DNA of 64,000 nucleotides from CAVUMR01 sp963742715 (GCA_963742715.1 CAVUMR010000002.1:2108001-2172000), one strand, 5' to 3'; shown: positions 9,423 to 18,046, counted from the first letter of the stretch. Numbers and translations are program-made. The notes: generated by a model not told the origin, from the letters alone.

Positions 9423-10691
9423 ATGCCGGCACCGGACCAGTCCCGAGTCGCGCGGCTGCGCGCCCTGCCGGGGTTCGTCCGGTTCTGGACCGCGGACACG
9501 GTCTCGGAGTTCGGCAGCTACATAACCACGCTCGCGCTGCAGGTGCTCGTGGTGGTCAGCCTGCACGGCACGGCCACCGACGTCGGCCTGGTCAACGCCG
9601 GGCGGTGGCTGCCGTACCTGCTGTTCGGACTGGTCGCGGGCGTGTTCGTCGACCGGGTACGGCGCCGGCCGGTGCTGGTGGCCAGCGATCTCGGCCGGGC
9701 CGTGCTGCTCGGCGCGATCCCGCTGCTGTGGGCGGTGGACCTGCTGACCGTGCCGGTACTGGTCGGATTCATGGTCGCCTTCGGCGTGCTGTCACTGGCG
9801 CACGACGCGGCCTACCAGTCGTACCTCCCCCGGCTGGTGCCGACCGCGCTGCTGACCCGCGCGAACGCCCGGCTGGAGCAGAGCGCGTCGGTGGCGCAGA
9901 CGTCCGGCCCGCTGGTCGGCGGCGGGCTGGTCGGCGCGTTGGGCGCGCCGCTGGCGGTACTGGTCGACGCGGTGTCCTATCTCGTCTCCGGGCTGATCCT
10001 GGTCACGATCCGGACCCCGGAACCACCGCCGCCGCGGTCGACCGGGCACCGCCGGCGGCTCGGGCCGGAGCTCCGCGAGGGGCTTTCCTGGGTGTACCGG
10101 CATCGGCTGCTCGGCCCGTTCGCGGTGACCATCCATGGCTGGTTCCTGTTCAACGGCCTGCTCGCCACCGTGTTCGTGCCGTACGCGCTGCGCGAGGTCA
10201 AGCTGGACGCGTTCGGCCTCGGCACGGTGTACGCGCTGGCCGGCGTCGGCGGCCTGCTCGGCAGTCTCGGCTCCGGCCGGATCGGCGAACGGCTCGGTCC
10301 GGGCTGGACGATCACGGTCGGGCATGGGTTGATGCCGGTCGCGTTCGCGCTGGTGGCGTTCGCACCGACGGACCACCATGCGGTCGCCTGGACGCTGCTC
10401 GGCGCCGGCCAGTTCCTGTTCGGACTCGGCCTGGGCATCACCGGTCCGCACGAAATGGGGTACCGGCAGGCCGTCACCCCGGACCGGCTCCAGGGCCGGA
10501 TGAACGCCACCATGCGGTCGCTCAACCGCGCCATGATCGTGATCGGGGCACCGCTCGGCGGGCTGCTGGGCGAATCGATCGGGTACCGGCCGGCACTGTG
10601 GCTCGGCGTCGCCGGTTTCCTCGGAGCCGCCATCGCGCTGGCCGTGTCTCCGGTGCGTACCGCAAGCTACGCCGACGCGGCGCCGAGCTGA
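9423..10691 (+). CDS. MFS transporter (12 TM, EntS/MFS_3-like exporter)
   Basis: A 422-residue polytopic membrane protein. The N-terminus FVRFWTADTVSEFGSYITTLALQVLV and the loop VFVDRVRRRPVLVASDLGRA are characteristic of the MFS_3 group that includes the enterobactin exporter EntS and macrolide-efflux-like proteins. Twelve hydrophobic segments can be traced, with a basic central loop (STGHRRRLGPELREG). The usual role is proton-driven export of small molecules; the substrate is unknown. It starts 38 nt after the third gene of the exported cassette, so may belong to the same transcript. It converges with the large kinase gene. Confidence 0.85.
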   Translation: MPAPDQSRVARLRALPGFVRFWTADTVSEFGSYITTLALQVLVVVSLHGTATDVGLVNAGRWLPYLLFGLVAGVFVDRVRRRPVLVASDLGRAVLLGAIPLLWAVDLLTVPVLVGFMVAFGVLSLAHDAAYQSYLPRLVPTALLTRANARLEQSASVAQTSGPLVGGGLVGALGAPLAVLVDAVSYLVSGLILVTIRTPEPPPPRSTGHRRRLGPELREGLSWVYRHRLLGPFAVTIHGWFLFNGLLATVFVPYALREVKLDAFGLGTVYALAGVGGLLGSLGSGRIGERLGPGWTITVGHGLMPVAFALVAFAPTDHHAVAWTLLGAGQFLFGLGLGITGPHEMGYRQAVTPDRLQGRMNATMRSLNRAMIVIGAPLGGLLGESIGYRPALWLGVAGFLGAAIALAVSPVRTASYADAAPS

Positions 10692-10703
10692 AACCGGCCG
10701 ATC

Positions 10704-10743
10704 GCTGACCTGAACCGGCGCGGGCGCTGACCTGAACCGGCGC
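10704..10743. repeat. two-copy 18-bp direct repeat between convergent genes
   Basis: GCTGACCTGAACCGGCGC occurs at 10704-10721 and again at 10726-10743 (period 22 bp), directly after the MFS stop codon and just before the 3' end of the kinase gene. A partial third copy (GCTGAAACCGGC) includes the MFS stop itself. Confidence 0.8.
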
Positions 10744-10755
10744 AGGCGGAGCGGG

Positions 10756-13700
10756 CTACTCGATCACCACCGCGAGCAGCGTGGTGTCGTCCTCGCCCTC
10801 CCCGACCACGGTCTCCAGCGCGAGCTCACAACTCTCCTCCGGACTGGCCGGCGGCCGGTTCATCGCCTTCTCCAACTGGCGCAGCCCGTCGTCCAGGCTC
10901 CGGCCGCGGTCCTCGACCAGCCCGTCGGTGAACATCAGCAGCAGCGAGCCCGGGTCCAGCACGATCTCCGAGTCGACGAAGGTGAACCCGTCGATCGCGC
11001 CCACCCCGAGCGGGAGTCCGGCCGGCAGCTCCAGGTACCGGGCCCGACCCTCGGCGTCGACCAGCAGTGGTGGGAGGTGCCCGGCGCTGGCGATCCGCAG
11101 CCGCCGGCTGGCCTGGTCGTACACGCCGTACTGGCAGGTACTCAGGTGCGGCTCACCGCTCGCGTCGACGAACGCGTCCAGCCGGGTGAGCAACTGCGCC
11201 GGGGACAGGTCCTCCAGGGCGTACCCGCGCAGCGCCGACCGGAGCTGACCCATGATCGCGGCGGCGCGTACGCCCCGGCCCATCACGTCACCGATCGCGA
11301 CCGAGATCGTGCCGTTGGGCTGCGGGAACGCGTCGTACCAGTCGCCGCCGACGCCGGCGCCCCGGCCGCCCGGCCGGTACCGCGCGGCCAGCCGAATTCC
11401 CGGAAGGTCCGGCAACTCGGCGGGCAGCAGCGAGTGCTGCAGGGTCAACGCGACGTTCCGCTCGGCCTCGTACCGGCCTGCGTTGTCCAGCGCGGTGGCG
11501 AGCCGCCGGGCCAGGTCGGTGAGGTACTCGATGTCGGCCGGGCGCCAGGTCCGGCGTACCCCCCGGCTGACCGTGAGCGCCCCGAGGCGGCGGCTGTCGT
11601 GATGCAGGCTCAGCGTCAGGGTGCGCACACTGTCGGCCAGCCGGCCGTCGCGCGGTCGTGCGGTGGTGACGACCTGGTCGACGCCGACGGCGGTACCCAC
11701 GCCCGCCGGGTCGGCCGCGATGAGCTCCGCCAGCCGCCCGGCTGGTCGCGCGGCAGGGCCGGTGGCGAGCATCGGTACCAGATCGCGGTCGCCGGCCCGG
11801 CCGGGCCGCAGCAGCCACACCGCGCACTCGTCCGCCCACTCCGGCACCACGACCGTGGTCAGCAGGTTCACCAGCTCCTGGGTGTCCAGGCTGGTGGACA
11901 GCGCGTGGCTGGCGTGGGCGAGGCTGCGCACCTGCCGGACCGCCTGGTTCCGCAGTTCGGCCAGGCCCAACTGGGCCCGCACCCGGGCGACGAGTTCCCG
12001 GGCGGTGAACGGCTTGACCAGATAGTCGTCCGCGCCGGCGTCCAGGCCGTCGATCGTCGCCTCCTGGCCGGCCCGGGCGGAGAGCATGATGACCGGCAAC
12101 GACCGGGTGACCGGGTCGGCCCGCAGCGCGCGCAGCAGTCCGAAGCCGTCCAGCTCCGGCATCATCACGTCGGTGACGACCAGGTCGACCGGGCGGGAAC
12201 GGGCCACCCGCAGGGCCCGGGCACCGTTGCCGACCAGGATCACCCTCCAGTGCGCGCCGAGAACGCGGCGCAGGTGGTCGCGCAGGTCCGCGTTGTCGTC
12301 GGCCACCAGCACGGTCGGCCGGCGCTCCTGGGCGGATCCGTCAGGATCCGGGCCGGCGTACGCCTCGTCGGCCGGCGATTCCTCGGTGGCCAGGTCGGCT
12401 GCCGGAGCCTCGTCGGCGATCCAGCCGAGCGCCTCCTGCCCGTAGAACGCCGCGTCGACGCCGCGGGTTGCGGGTGGCCCGGCGGTGGTGTGACCGTCCG
12501 GTGTGGACGGTGCCGCAGGCGGGCCGCCGAGCGGCAGCGACACCGTGAAGGTGGTACCGACCTCTTCAGTGCTGGACACCTCGACCGTGCCGCCGTGCAG
12601 CTCCACCAGATCGTGTACCAGCGACAGGCCGATGCCGCTGCCCTCGTGGGTACGCGCGCGAGCCCCGTCCACCCGGTGGAACCGCTCGAACAGGTGCGGC
12701 AGGCTGGCAACCGGAATGCCGACCCCGGTGTCCCGCACGGTCAGCCGCACCACATCGTCCGCTATGGACAGTTGGACCGTGATCGAACCGCTGAACGTGT
12801 GCTTGAACGCGTTCGACAGCAGGTTCAGGACGATCTTCTCCCACATGTCGCGGTCCACCCGAACCGGCTGGTCGAGCGGCGGGCAGTCGACCACCAGGGC
12901 CATCCCGGCACGTTCGACCGCGGACCGGAACACCCCGGCGAGTTGGCTGGTGTACCCGGACAACTCCACCGGTTCGAACCGGGCGACCGCGCGGCCGGCC
13001 TCGGTACGGGAGAACTCCAGCAGCGTGTTGACCAGCTTCAGCAGCCGTCGCGCGTTGCGGTGCGCCAGCGCGACGCGGTCCCGCTGTACCCCGGGATCGG
13101 CGTCGGGGTCGGCGAGGGCGTCCTCGAGCGGTCCGAGCAGGAGCGTCAGCGGGGTCCGGAACTCGTGACTGACGTTGGAGAAGAACGCGGTCTTGGCCCG
13201 GTCCAGTTGGGTCAGCGCCTCGGCCCGCCGCCGCTCGTCGGCGTACGCCCGGGCATCCGCCACCGCGGTCGCCACCTGGCCGGCCACCAGGTCGAAGAAG
13301 CCCCGGTAGCCGTCGTCGAGGTACCGGCGCGGGCTCACGCCGACGACGATCACCCCGGCCGGATGCTCCCCGGTCGGCTGGCTGATCGGCAGGGCCAGGG
13401 CCCGCTCGGCGGTCACCGCGGCCGTTGCCGGCGCGATCCCGTCCAGCCGGTCGATCAGGACCGGACGCCCGGACCGCATCACCTCGGCCAGCGCGCCGGT
13501 GCTGTCCGGACCGGGCCCCACCAGTTCGGCCGGCTCGGCTTCCACCAGGTCGGAAGCGGCGACCCGGCGCAGTTCGCCGGTGTCGTCGTCCGGCAGGTAG
13601 ATCGTTACGAACGGAAGGTCGTCCGGATTGCCGGCCAGCGCCGACACCGCGGCCCGGCAGGCGTGCTCCGGCGACGTCGCCTTGACGGTACCGGCGGCCA

Positions 13701-14253
13701 GCTCGCGCAGCGTCGCCAGTCGACGTTCACCCACCACCCGCTCGGTGGTTTCGCAGACCGCGCAGAACACGCCGCCGATGCCGCCCGACTCGTCCACGAT
13801 CGGGCTGTACGAAAAGGTGAAATAGGTTTCCTCGGTGTAGTCGTGCCGGTCCATGAGCAGCAGCAGGTCCGCCGAGAACGTCGCGTCGCCGCGCCGCAGT
13901 ACGCCGTCCAGCATCGGGCCGATGACCGGCCACAACTCGGCCCAGCACGCCCCGGCCGGCTGGCCGACCGACTCCGGGTGCTTGGCGCCGAGGATCGGTG
14001 TGTACGCGTCGTTGTAGAGCTGGACGAACTCCGGCCCCCAGAAGATGATCATCGGGAACCGGGACTGCAGGCAGATGCTCGCCGCGCTGATCAGGCTCTG
14101 TGGCCACATCTGGACCGGCCCGAGGGGCGTCCCGGTCCAGTCCCGTTCGGCGAGGAGCGCGCCCATCTGGCCGCCCGCCGCGAGCATCGCAGCCACTCCG
14201 GCTGCCGGCTCGACCCGGCGCGCGGTCGGCGGAACCGACCTTGCACGGCCCAC
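10756..14253 (-). CDS. hybrid sensor kinase / response regulator / SpoIIE-type phosphatase
   Basis: A 1165-residue multi-domain signalling protein, probably cytoplasmic since no membrane segment is seen. In order: PAS-like domain (about 35-170), GAF domain (about 180-340), histidine kinase with phospho-acceptor H363 in SNVSHEFRTPL and ATP-binding motifs NLLSNAFKH and EGSGIGLSLV, receiver domain with D695 in VTDVMMPELDG and K747 in LVKPF, a second GAF domain (about 785-925), and a C-terminal PP2C/SpoIIE phosphatase (GVGGDWYDAF, GDVMGRG). It joins a phosphorelay to a serine phosphatase, a combination usually acting on anti-sigma-factor antagonists. GTG start with GGGGAG six nt upstream. No partner anti-sigma factor gene is nearby. 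Confidence 0.9.
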   Translation of the reverse strand: MGRARSVPPTARRVEPAAGVAAMLAAGGQMGALLAERDWTGTPLGPVQMWPQSLISAASICLQSRFPMIIFWGPEFVQLYNDAYTPILGAKHPESVGQPAGACWAELWPVIGPMLDGVLRRGDATFSADLLLLMDRHDYTEETYFTFSYSPIVDESGGIGGVFCAVCETTERVVGERRLATLRELAAGTVKATSPEHACRAAVSALAGNPDDLPFVTIYLPDDDTGELRRVAASDLVEAEPAELVGPGPDSTGALAEVMRSGRPVLIDRLDGIAPATAAVTAERALALPISQPTGEHPAGVIVVGVSPRRYLDDGYRGFFDLVAGQVATAVADARAYADERRRAEALTQLDRAKTAFFSNVSHEFRTPLTLLLGPLEDALADPDADPGVQRDRVALAHRNARRLLKLVNTLLEFSRTEAGRAVARFEPVELSGYTSQLAGVFRSAVERAGMALVVDCPPLDQPVRVDRDMWEKIVLNLLSNAFKHTFSGSITVQLSIADDVVRLTVRDTGVGIPVASLPHLFERFHRVDGARARTHEGSGIGLSLVHDLVELHGGTVEVSSTEEVGTTFTVSLPLGGPPAAPSTPDGHTTAGPPATRGVDAAFYGQEALGWIADEAPAADLATEESPADEAYAGPDPDGSAQERRPTVLVADDNADLRDHLRRVLGAHWRVILVGNGARALRVARSRPVDLVVTDVMMPELDGFGLLRALRADPVTRSLPVIMLSARAGQEATIDGLDAGADDYLVKPFTARELVARVRAQLGLAELRNQAVRQVRSLAHASHALSTSLDTQELVNLLTTVVVPEWADECAVWLLRPGRAGDRDLVPMLATGPAARPAGRLAELIAADPAGVGTAVGVDQVVTTARPRDGRLADSVRTLTLSLHHDSRRLGALTVSRGVRRTWRPADIEYLTDLARRLATALDNAGRYEAERNVALTLQHSLLPAELPDLPGIRLAARYRPGGRGAGVGGDWYDAFPQPNGTISVAIGDVMGRGVRAAAIMGQLRSALRGYALEDLSPAQLLTRLDAFVDASGEPHLSTCQYGVYDQASRRLRIASAGHLPPLLVDAEGRARYLELPAGLPLGVGAIDGFTFVDSEIVLDPGSLLLMFTDGLVEDRGRSLDDGLRQLEKAMNRPPASPEESCELALETVVGEGEDDTTLLAVVIE

Positions 14254-14456
14254 AGTCGCTCCCCACCGCGCCGTTCCAGGTCATCGACTGATCCACACCG
14301 TCGACCTGGCATGGACGAGAGGCTCTTTGTACCGCACCGGACGGCCCATCCGGCAGCATCGATGAGGTGACAGCGGCTGGCCGGTCGGCCAGTTACGCGC
14401 CAGCCACCAGGGCTTTCGCCCACGAATCGACGCCCGGACGCGGTATCGACGCCGGG

Positions 14457-15989
14457 TCAGCTCCCGGCGGTACCGCCGACGAACACCGGCGTGATCGACA
14501 CCGGCAGCCGGAGCCTCCCGGCGCGTACCTCGACCGGGCAGGCCACGCCGAACGCGTCCACCGCGCTCGCGCCCTCCGCCGGCCACGGCAGCTCGATGGT
14601 GACCGGCGGCTCGTCCTCCCCGTCGAACTGGTCGAGCTGGCGCCAGGCCACCAACAGCGGCGGCCTACCGGGACGATCGACGGCGAACGCGTAGACGTCG
14701 CCCTCGCCGCCGGCCCGGACCGGTGCCCCGACCGAGATCCGGTGTACCGCGGTCGCGCCGGCGAGCTGCTCGCTGAGCAGGGCGAACGTGTCCGCGGCCG
14801 GGTACCGCCGGGAGATCGTGCCGTGCTCGTAGCCCATCAGGACGAACTTGCCGAACATCAGGTGCATCAGCTGCCGCGGGTCGACCTCGGCCGCCACCTC
14901 GGGAGCGAGATTCCAGTACCAGGTGCGCCGGATTCCGCAGGAGAGCGCCAGCAGGTTGCGGGTCACCAGGCTCCGGCAGTTGATCCGGTGCCGCTTGGCC
15001 TCCAACTCGGGCGGGCAGCCGACCAGGAACATTTGCAGCCGTGCCGGCAACTCGGCCATCCGGTCGTACAACGCGGTCATGGCGCGCCGCTCCGGCGTCT
15101 CCCGCGCTTCCCGCTCGGCCAGTTCCGCCGTGCTCTGGGTACCGACGTCGGCGGCGAAAGCGGCCGCCATGGTCTGGTACAGCGCGGCCTCGGCCTCGGG
15201 AAACTCGAACGGAGCCGGCCCGGCGTACTCACCGACCACGATCGGCTTGTCCAGCCCGTGCTCCCGCAGCAGCGCCCGGACTGTCTGCACGTACTCCGGA
15301 ATCCGGACCGGGTCGCCGTAGAGGTGCAGGTCGAACTGGTCGAACGAGTCGCCGGCCAGTCGTACCACGGTGTCGTAGAAGGCCCGTTGCTCGCTGCCCT
15401 CGGGGCTCGACAGCATGTCGTACCCGCAGCCGCCGAGCACCACTACCGCGTCCGGGTCGGCGTCCTTGACCGCGCGGTACATCACCCGCAGCTGCGCCGC
15501 GTACTCCGCCGCGGTACCGGCCCAGAGCAGCGCGGTGTTGCTCGGCTCGTTGTCGCACTGCCAGTACCGCACCCGGCCGCGGCAGCGGCGCACCAGCCGG
15601 CGCACGAACTCCGCGTACAGGTCGAGGTCGTGCGCGGGTGACGGCGGCAGGAAGTCGGTCGACTGCCTGGTCCCCCACGGCGATGACGAACAGACCGTGA
15701 TCCATGCCTCCAGCGGCTCGGCCCCGGCTGACCGACCCGCCCCGGCTGAAGGGTCGGCTTCGTCGCGTTGATGAGCCCGATCGAGCTGGTCGAGCAGGGC
15801 GTCCACCGCGTCGAAGGTGTACCGGCCGGGCTCGGGCTCGACCTGTCCCCAGTAGACGTACGTCCGGACCATCCCGGCGCCGAGCCCGCGCGCCTGCGGT
15901 ACGAACTCGTCCGGCTTGCCGAACAGGCCGTAGCTGATGCCCCGGACGATGCCGAGCCGGACGTCCGCCGGCTCCTGAGCCTGGTTCAT
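14457..15989 (-). CDS. TIM-barrel glycoside hydrolase (clan GH-A type), cytoplasmic
   Basis: A 510-residue protein. Clan GH-A features are visible: an N-terminal RTYVYWGQVEPEPGRYTFD segment (barrel start, 'W-EPEPG-Y-FD'), the acid/base glutamate E148 in CDNEPSN, and a likely nucleophile E254 in VVGEYAG. Cellulase, beta-galactosidase or xylosidase-like activities fit this pattern; the exact family is uncertain. No signal peptide, so it should act on imported sugars. Start at the ATG at 15989, preceded by GGGGGAAGG; the longer open frame upstream overlaps the divergent regulator. Divergent from a TetR gene across a perfect operator, so substrate-induced control is likely. Confidence 0.75.
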   Translation of the reverse strand: MNQAQEPADVRLGIVRGISYGLFGKPDEFVPQARGLGAGMVRTYVYWGQVEPEPGRYTFDAVDALLDQLDRAHQRDEADPSAGAGRSAGAEPLEAWITVCSSSPWGTRQSTDFLPPSPAHDLDLYAEFVRRLVRRCRGRVRYWQCDNEPSNTALLWAGTAAEYAAQLRVMYRAVKDADPDAVVVLGGCGYDMLSSPEGSEQRAFYDTVVRLAGDSFDQFDLHLYGDPVRIPEYVQTVRALLREHGLDKPIVVGEYAGPAPFEFPEAEAALYQTMAAAFAADVGTQSTAELAEREARETPERRAMTALYDRMAELPARLQMFLVGCPPELEAKRHRINCRSLVTRNLLALSCGIRRTWYWNLAPEVAAEVDPRQLMHLMFGKFVLMGYEHGTISRRYPAADTFALLSEQLAGATAVHRISVGAPVRAGGEGDVYAFAVDRPGRPPLLVAWRQLDQFDGEDEPPVTIELPWPAEGASAVDAFGVACPVEVRAGRLRLPVSITPVFVGGTAGS

Positions 15990-16008
15990 GGCTGCCTTCC
16001 CCCGCTGT

Positions 16009-16027
16009 TCGTATACGTGATATACGA
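16009..16027. promoter_or_regulatory. perfect TetR-type operator between glycosidase and tetR genes
   Basis: TCGTATA N5 TATACGA, a perfect 7-bp inverted repeat with a 5-bp spacer in the 63-bp divergent gap. On the leftward strand a TATAGT -10-like hexamer (16030-16035) lies just upstream, placing the operator around the +1 of the glycosidase transcript. TetR proteins normally bind such dyads as dimers; repression of both genes is the expected effect. Confidence 0.75.
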
Positions 16028-16052
16028 AAACTATATGCGATAAACTCCGGCC

Positions 16053-16781
16053 GTGGACAAGGTGATAGTCAACGGGCCGGCGCCGCTGATCTGGACCCAG
16101 CCGGCACCGCCGGCCCGACAGCGCGCGCTCGGCCGCGACGAGATCGTGCGGGCCGCGATCGAGGTCGCCGACGAGGGCGGCGCCGCGGCCCTGACCATGA
16201 GCGCGGTCGCCCGCCGGCTCGGCCCGTACACCCCGATGGCGCTGTACCGGTATGTGTCCAGCAAGGACGGGCTGGTCGACCTGATGCTCGACGCGGCCAC
16301 CGCCGAGCTGGCGATTCCGGCCGCACCGTCCGGCGACTGGCGCGCCGACCTGCGCGACCTCGCCACCGCGACCTGGTCGATGACCACCAGACATCTCTGG
16401 TACCCGCAGCTGGTGCACACCCGGCCGCCGGCCGGTCCACACGTCATGCGGCGCACCGAGTTCATGCTCGCCGTACTGACCGCGCGGGGCCTGCCGATCG
16501 CCGCCGCGATGACGTACGCCGCGCTGATCGACCGGCACATCTTCGGCAGCGGGCTGCAGGAGGCCGAGGAGCGGCAGATGCACGCGCGGTACCGGCTGGA
16601 CAGCATGGAGAAGCTGCTCGCCGCGATGGCACCGGTGCGGGAGCTGGCCGACCGGTACGGGAATCTGCCCCTTCTCGCCGGTTGGCTGGCCGAGCCGAGC
16701 GGCCCCACCATGGACGAGCAGTTCGAGCTCGGGCTCGACTGCCTGCTCGACGGCATCGCCCGCCGGCTGCCGGCAGCTTGA
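16053..16781 (+). CDS. TetR/AcrR-family transcriptional regulator
   Basis: A 242-residue regulator. Residues 27-75 form the TetR DNA-binding domain (RDEIVRAAIEVADEGGAAALTMSAVARRLGPYTPMALYRYVSSKDGLVDLML). The C-terminal half matches the TetR C-terminal helical dimerisation/ligand domain, ending DEQFELGLDCLLDGI. No Shine-Dalgarno precedes the GTG; a TAAACT -10-like hexamer ends 6 nt before it, so the message may be leaderless. It is divergent from the glycosidase and most likely represses it and itself through the dyad at 16009-16027. The ligand is unknown, probably a sugar or aglycone released by the enzyme. Confidence 0.85.
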   Translation: MDKVIVNGPAPLIWTQPAPPARQRALGRDEIVRAAIEVADEGGAAALTMSAVARRLGPYTPMALYRYVSSKDGLVDLMLDAATAELAIPAAPSGDWRADLRDLATATWSMTTRHLWYPQLVHTRPPAGPHVMRRTEFMLAVLTARGLPIAAAMTYAALIDRHIFGSGLQEAEERQMHARYRLDSMEKLLAAMAPVRELADRYGNLPLLAGWLAEPSGPTMDEQFELGLDCLLDGIARRLPAA

Positions 16782-16808
16782 CTCTCAACCTGGTCGAGGC
16801 CGCAGTGT
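16778..16808 (+). promoter_or_regulatory. MerR-type promoter with 19-bp spacer for the MerR-clamp gene
   Basis: -35 TTGACT (16778-16783, overlapping the tetR stop codon), a 19-bp spacer and -10 CAGTGT (16803-16808). The spacer holds an imperfect dyad CTCAACCTGGTCGAG (16784-16798, 6 of 7 pairs), the usual MerR position. The GTG start follows the -10 by 7 nt. The overlong spacer is the hallmark of promoters that MerR proteins activate by untwisting DNA. Confidence 0.7.
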
Positions 16809-16815
16809 TCCGGGG

Positions 16816-17916
16816 GTGGAGAGCGAGGGGCGCCTGGTGAACGGTCGACTGCGTGGCATCGGCGAGCTGGCCCGGGACAGCGGGCTCACGGTGAGCGCGC
16901 TGCGGTTCTACGACACCGCCGGCGTACTCGTGCCGGCGTCCGTGGATCCGCGGACCGGCTACCGGCGGTACGGCGACAACCAGGTCCGGGACGCGCGGCT
17001 GATCGCGCGACTGCGCCGGGTCGGCATGCCGCTGGCCGAGATCTGCGCGGTACTGCGGACACGATCCGATCCGCCGGCCGCGCGACAACTCCTGGACGCG
17101 CACCTCACGCGCCTCGAGGACGGCCTCGCCGACGCCCGCCGGGAGCTCTCCACGATCCGAGCGCTACTCGACGTGGAGGGAACCCCGATGACCGCACCGA
17201 CCCGACTGACCGTGGCCGCCGCCGACCTGGCCGCCGCTCTCGACGCCGTACGTTTCGCGGTGTGCCCGCAGGACGCGGACCTGCCCGCGATCACCGGGAT
17301 CCTGTTCGACGTGTCCCCTGACGATCACGCGCTCCGACTGGTGGCCACCGACCGGTACCGGATGGCGATGGCCGAGCCGCGGGTACGGGACCGGAGCGGC
17401 GGGCCGGCGAGCGCGACCGTACCGGTCACCCTCGCCGACGAGCTGCGCGCGCTGCTCGTCGGAGCCGATGACGCGACCATCACGATCGGCAGCGATCAGG
17501 TGACTGTCGAGGTGAACGGACGGCAGGTCCGGGGGCCACGGGTGGACCACGACTTCCCGGACTACCGACGGCTGATGCGTCGGGACAGCACCCACCGCAT
17601 CCCGGTCGACGCCGCGGTCCTGCGCGAGGCGCTGGTCACGACCCCGGCCCGTACGTTGAGCCGCGACACCGGCAGCGCCGAAGTGTCCGTACTCGCGGTA
17701 CGACCGGACGGCGCGGTCGCGGTGGTGGCCGACGAGTCCGGTGACGGGCTGCGGGTCGGCGTACAGCGGGAGTTCCTGCTCGAGGCGCTCGCCGCGGCCG
17801 CACAGGACCAGTTGGTACTCGAGTTGGACGGTCCGATCACACCGCTGGCCATCCGTACTCCCGGTCGGGACGGCACCTTCTCCATCCTGATGCCCTGGAA
17901 GCTGACGGGCAGCTGA
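16816..17916 (+). CDS. MerR-family regulator fused to a beta-sliding-clamp-like (DnaN domain II/III) module
   Basis: A 366-residue protein. Residues 12-80 are a MerR helix-turn-helix and wing (GIGELARDSGLTVSALRFYD, GYRRYGDNQV), followed by a helical dimerisation stretch to about 120. Residues 125-366 look like the middle and C-terminal domains of the beta clamp: LPAITGILFDVSPDDHALRLVATDRYRMA, and a C-terminal ILMPWKL like the clamp end. Domain I of a normal 370-residue clamp is absent. The start at GTG 16816 matches a leaderless transcript; a GTG at 16837 with GAGGGG is an alternative. The tandem-repeat stop region (17901-17933) and an internal ribosome site at codon 125 are notable. DnaN-type MerR proteins occur in actinomycetes; function is unknown. 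Confidence 0.85.
   Translation: MESEGRLVNGRLRGIGELARDSGLTVSALRFYDTAGVLVPASVDPRTGYRRYGDNQVRDARLIARLRRVGMPLAEICAVLRTRSDPPAARQLLDAHLTRLEDGLADARRELSTIRALLDVEGTPMTAPTRLTVAAADLAAALDAVRFAVCPQDADLPAITGILFDVSPDDHALRLVATDRYRMAMAEPRVRDRSGGPASATVPVTLADELRALLVGADDATITIGSDQVTVEVNGRQVRGPRVDHDFPDYRRLMRRDSTHRIPVDAAVLREALVTTPARTLSRDTGSAEVSVLAVRPDGAVAVVADESGDGLRVGVQREFLLEALAAAAQDQLVLELDGPITPLAIRTPGRDGTFSILMPWKLTGS
17175..17190 (+). promoter_or_regulatory. internal Shine-Dalgarno and ATG at the MerR/clamp junction
   Basis: GGAGGG is followed 7 nt later by ATG 17188, in frame at codon 125, exactly where the helix-turn-helix and dimerisation part ends and the clamp-like part begins. Initiation here would give a free 242-residue clamp-like protein. 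It may alternatively be a relic of the fusion. Confidence 0.6.
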
Positions 17917-17933
17917 CCGGCAGCTGACGGGCA
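17901..17933. repeat. three tandem 11-bp repeats across a stop codon
   Basis: GCTGACGGGCA, GCTGACCGGCA, GCTGACGGGCA in tandem. The second copy supplies the stop codon (17914-17916) of the MerR-clamp gene. Confidence 0.85.
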
Positions 17934-17999
17934 GCGGCTGAGCTGGCACCGGACGACGTCCGGGCCGACGCATGGACGCGCGCCGGTCCGGGCGTCCCG

Positions 18000-18029
18000 T
18001 TCGTGTCACAGCATTTCGTGTCACAGCAT
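18000..18029. repeat. perfect tandem 15-bp repeat upstream of the helicase-associated gene
   Basis: TTCGTGTCACAGCAT occurs twice, back to back (18000-18014, 18015-18029), ending 17 nt before the chosen start codon. Each unit contains GTGTCAC, a near-palindrome, so the pair could be a two-site operator on one face of the helix; this is inference. Confidence 0.75.
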
Positions 18030-18046
18030 CGTGGAAAACTCAGGCT

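Noticed and set aside
11077..14370. Long open frame on the plus strand opposite the hybrid kinase
   Set aside because: The minus-strand protein has all kinase, receiver and phosphatase motifs; the plus-strand product is low-complexity Arg/Gln/Pro.
14457..16583. Longer glycosidase start up to 16583
   Set aside because: That extension overlaps the divergent tetR gene and operator; ATG 15989 has a strong ribosome site.
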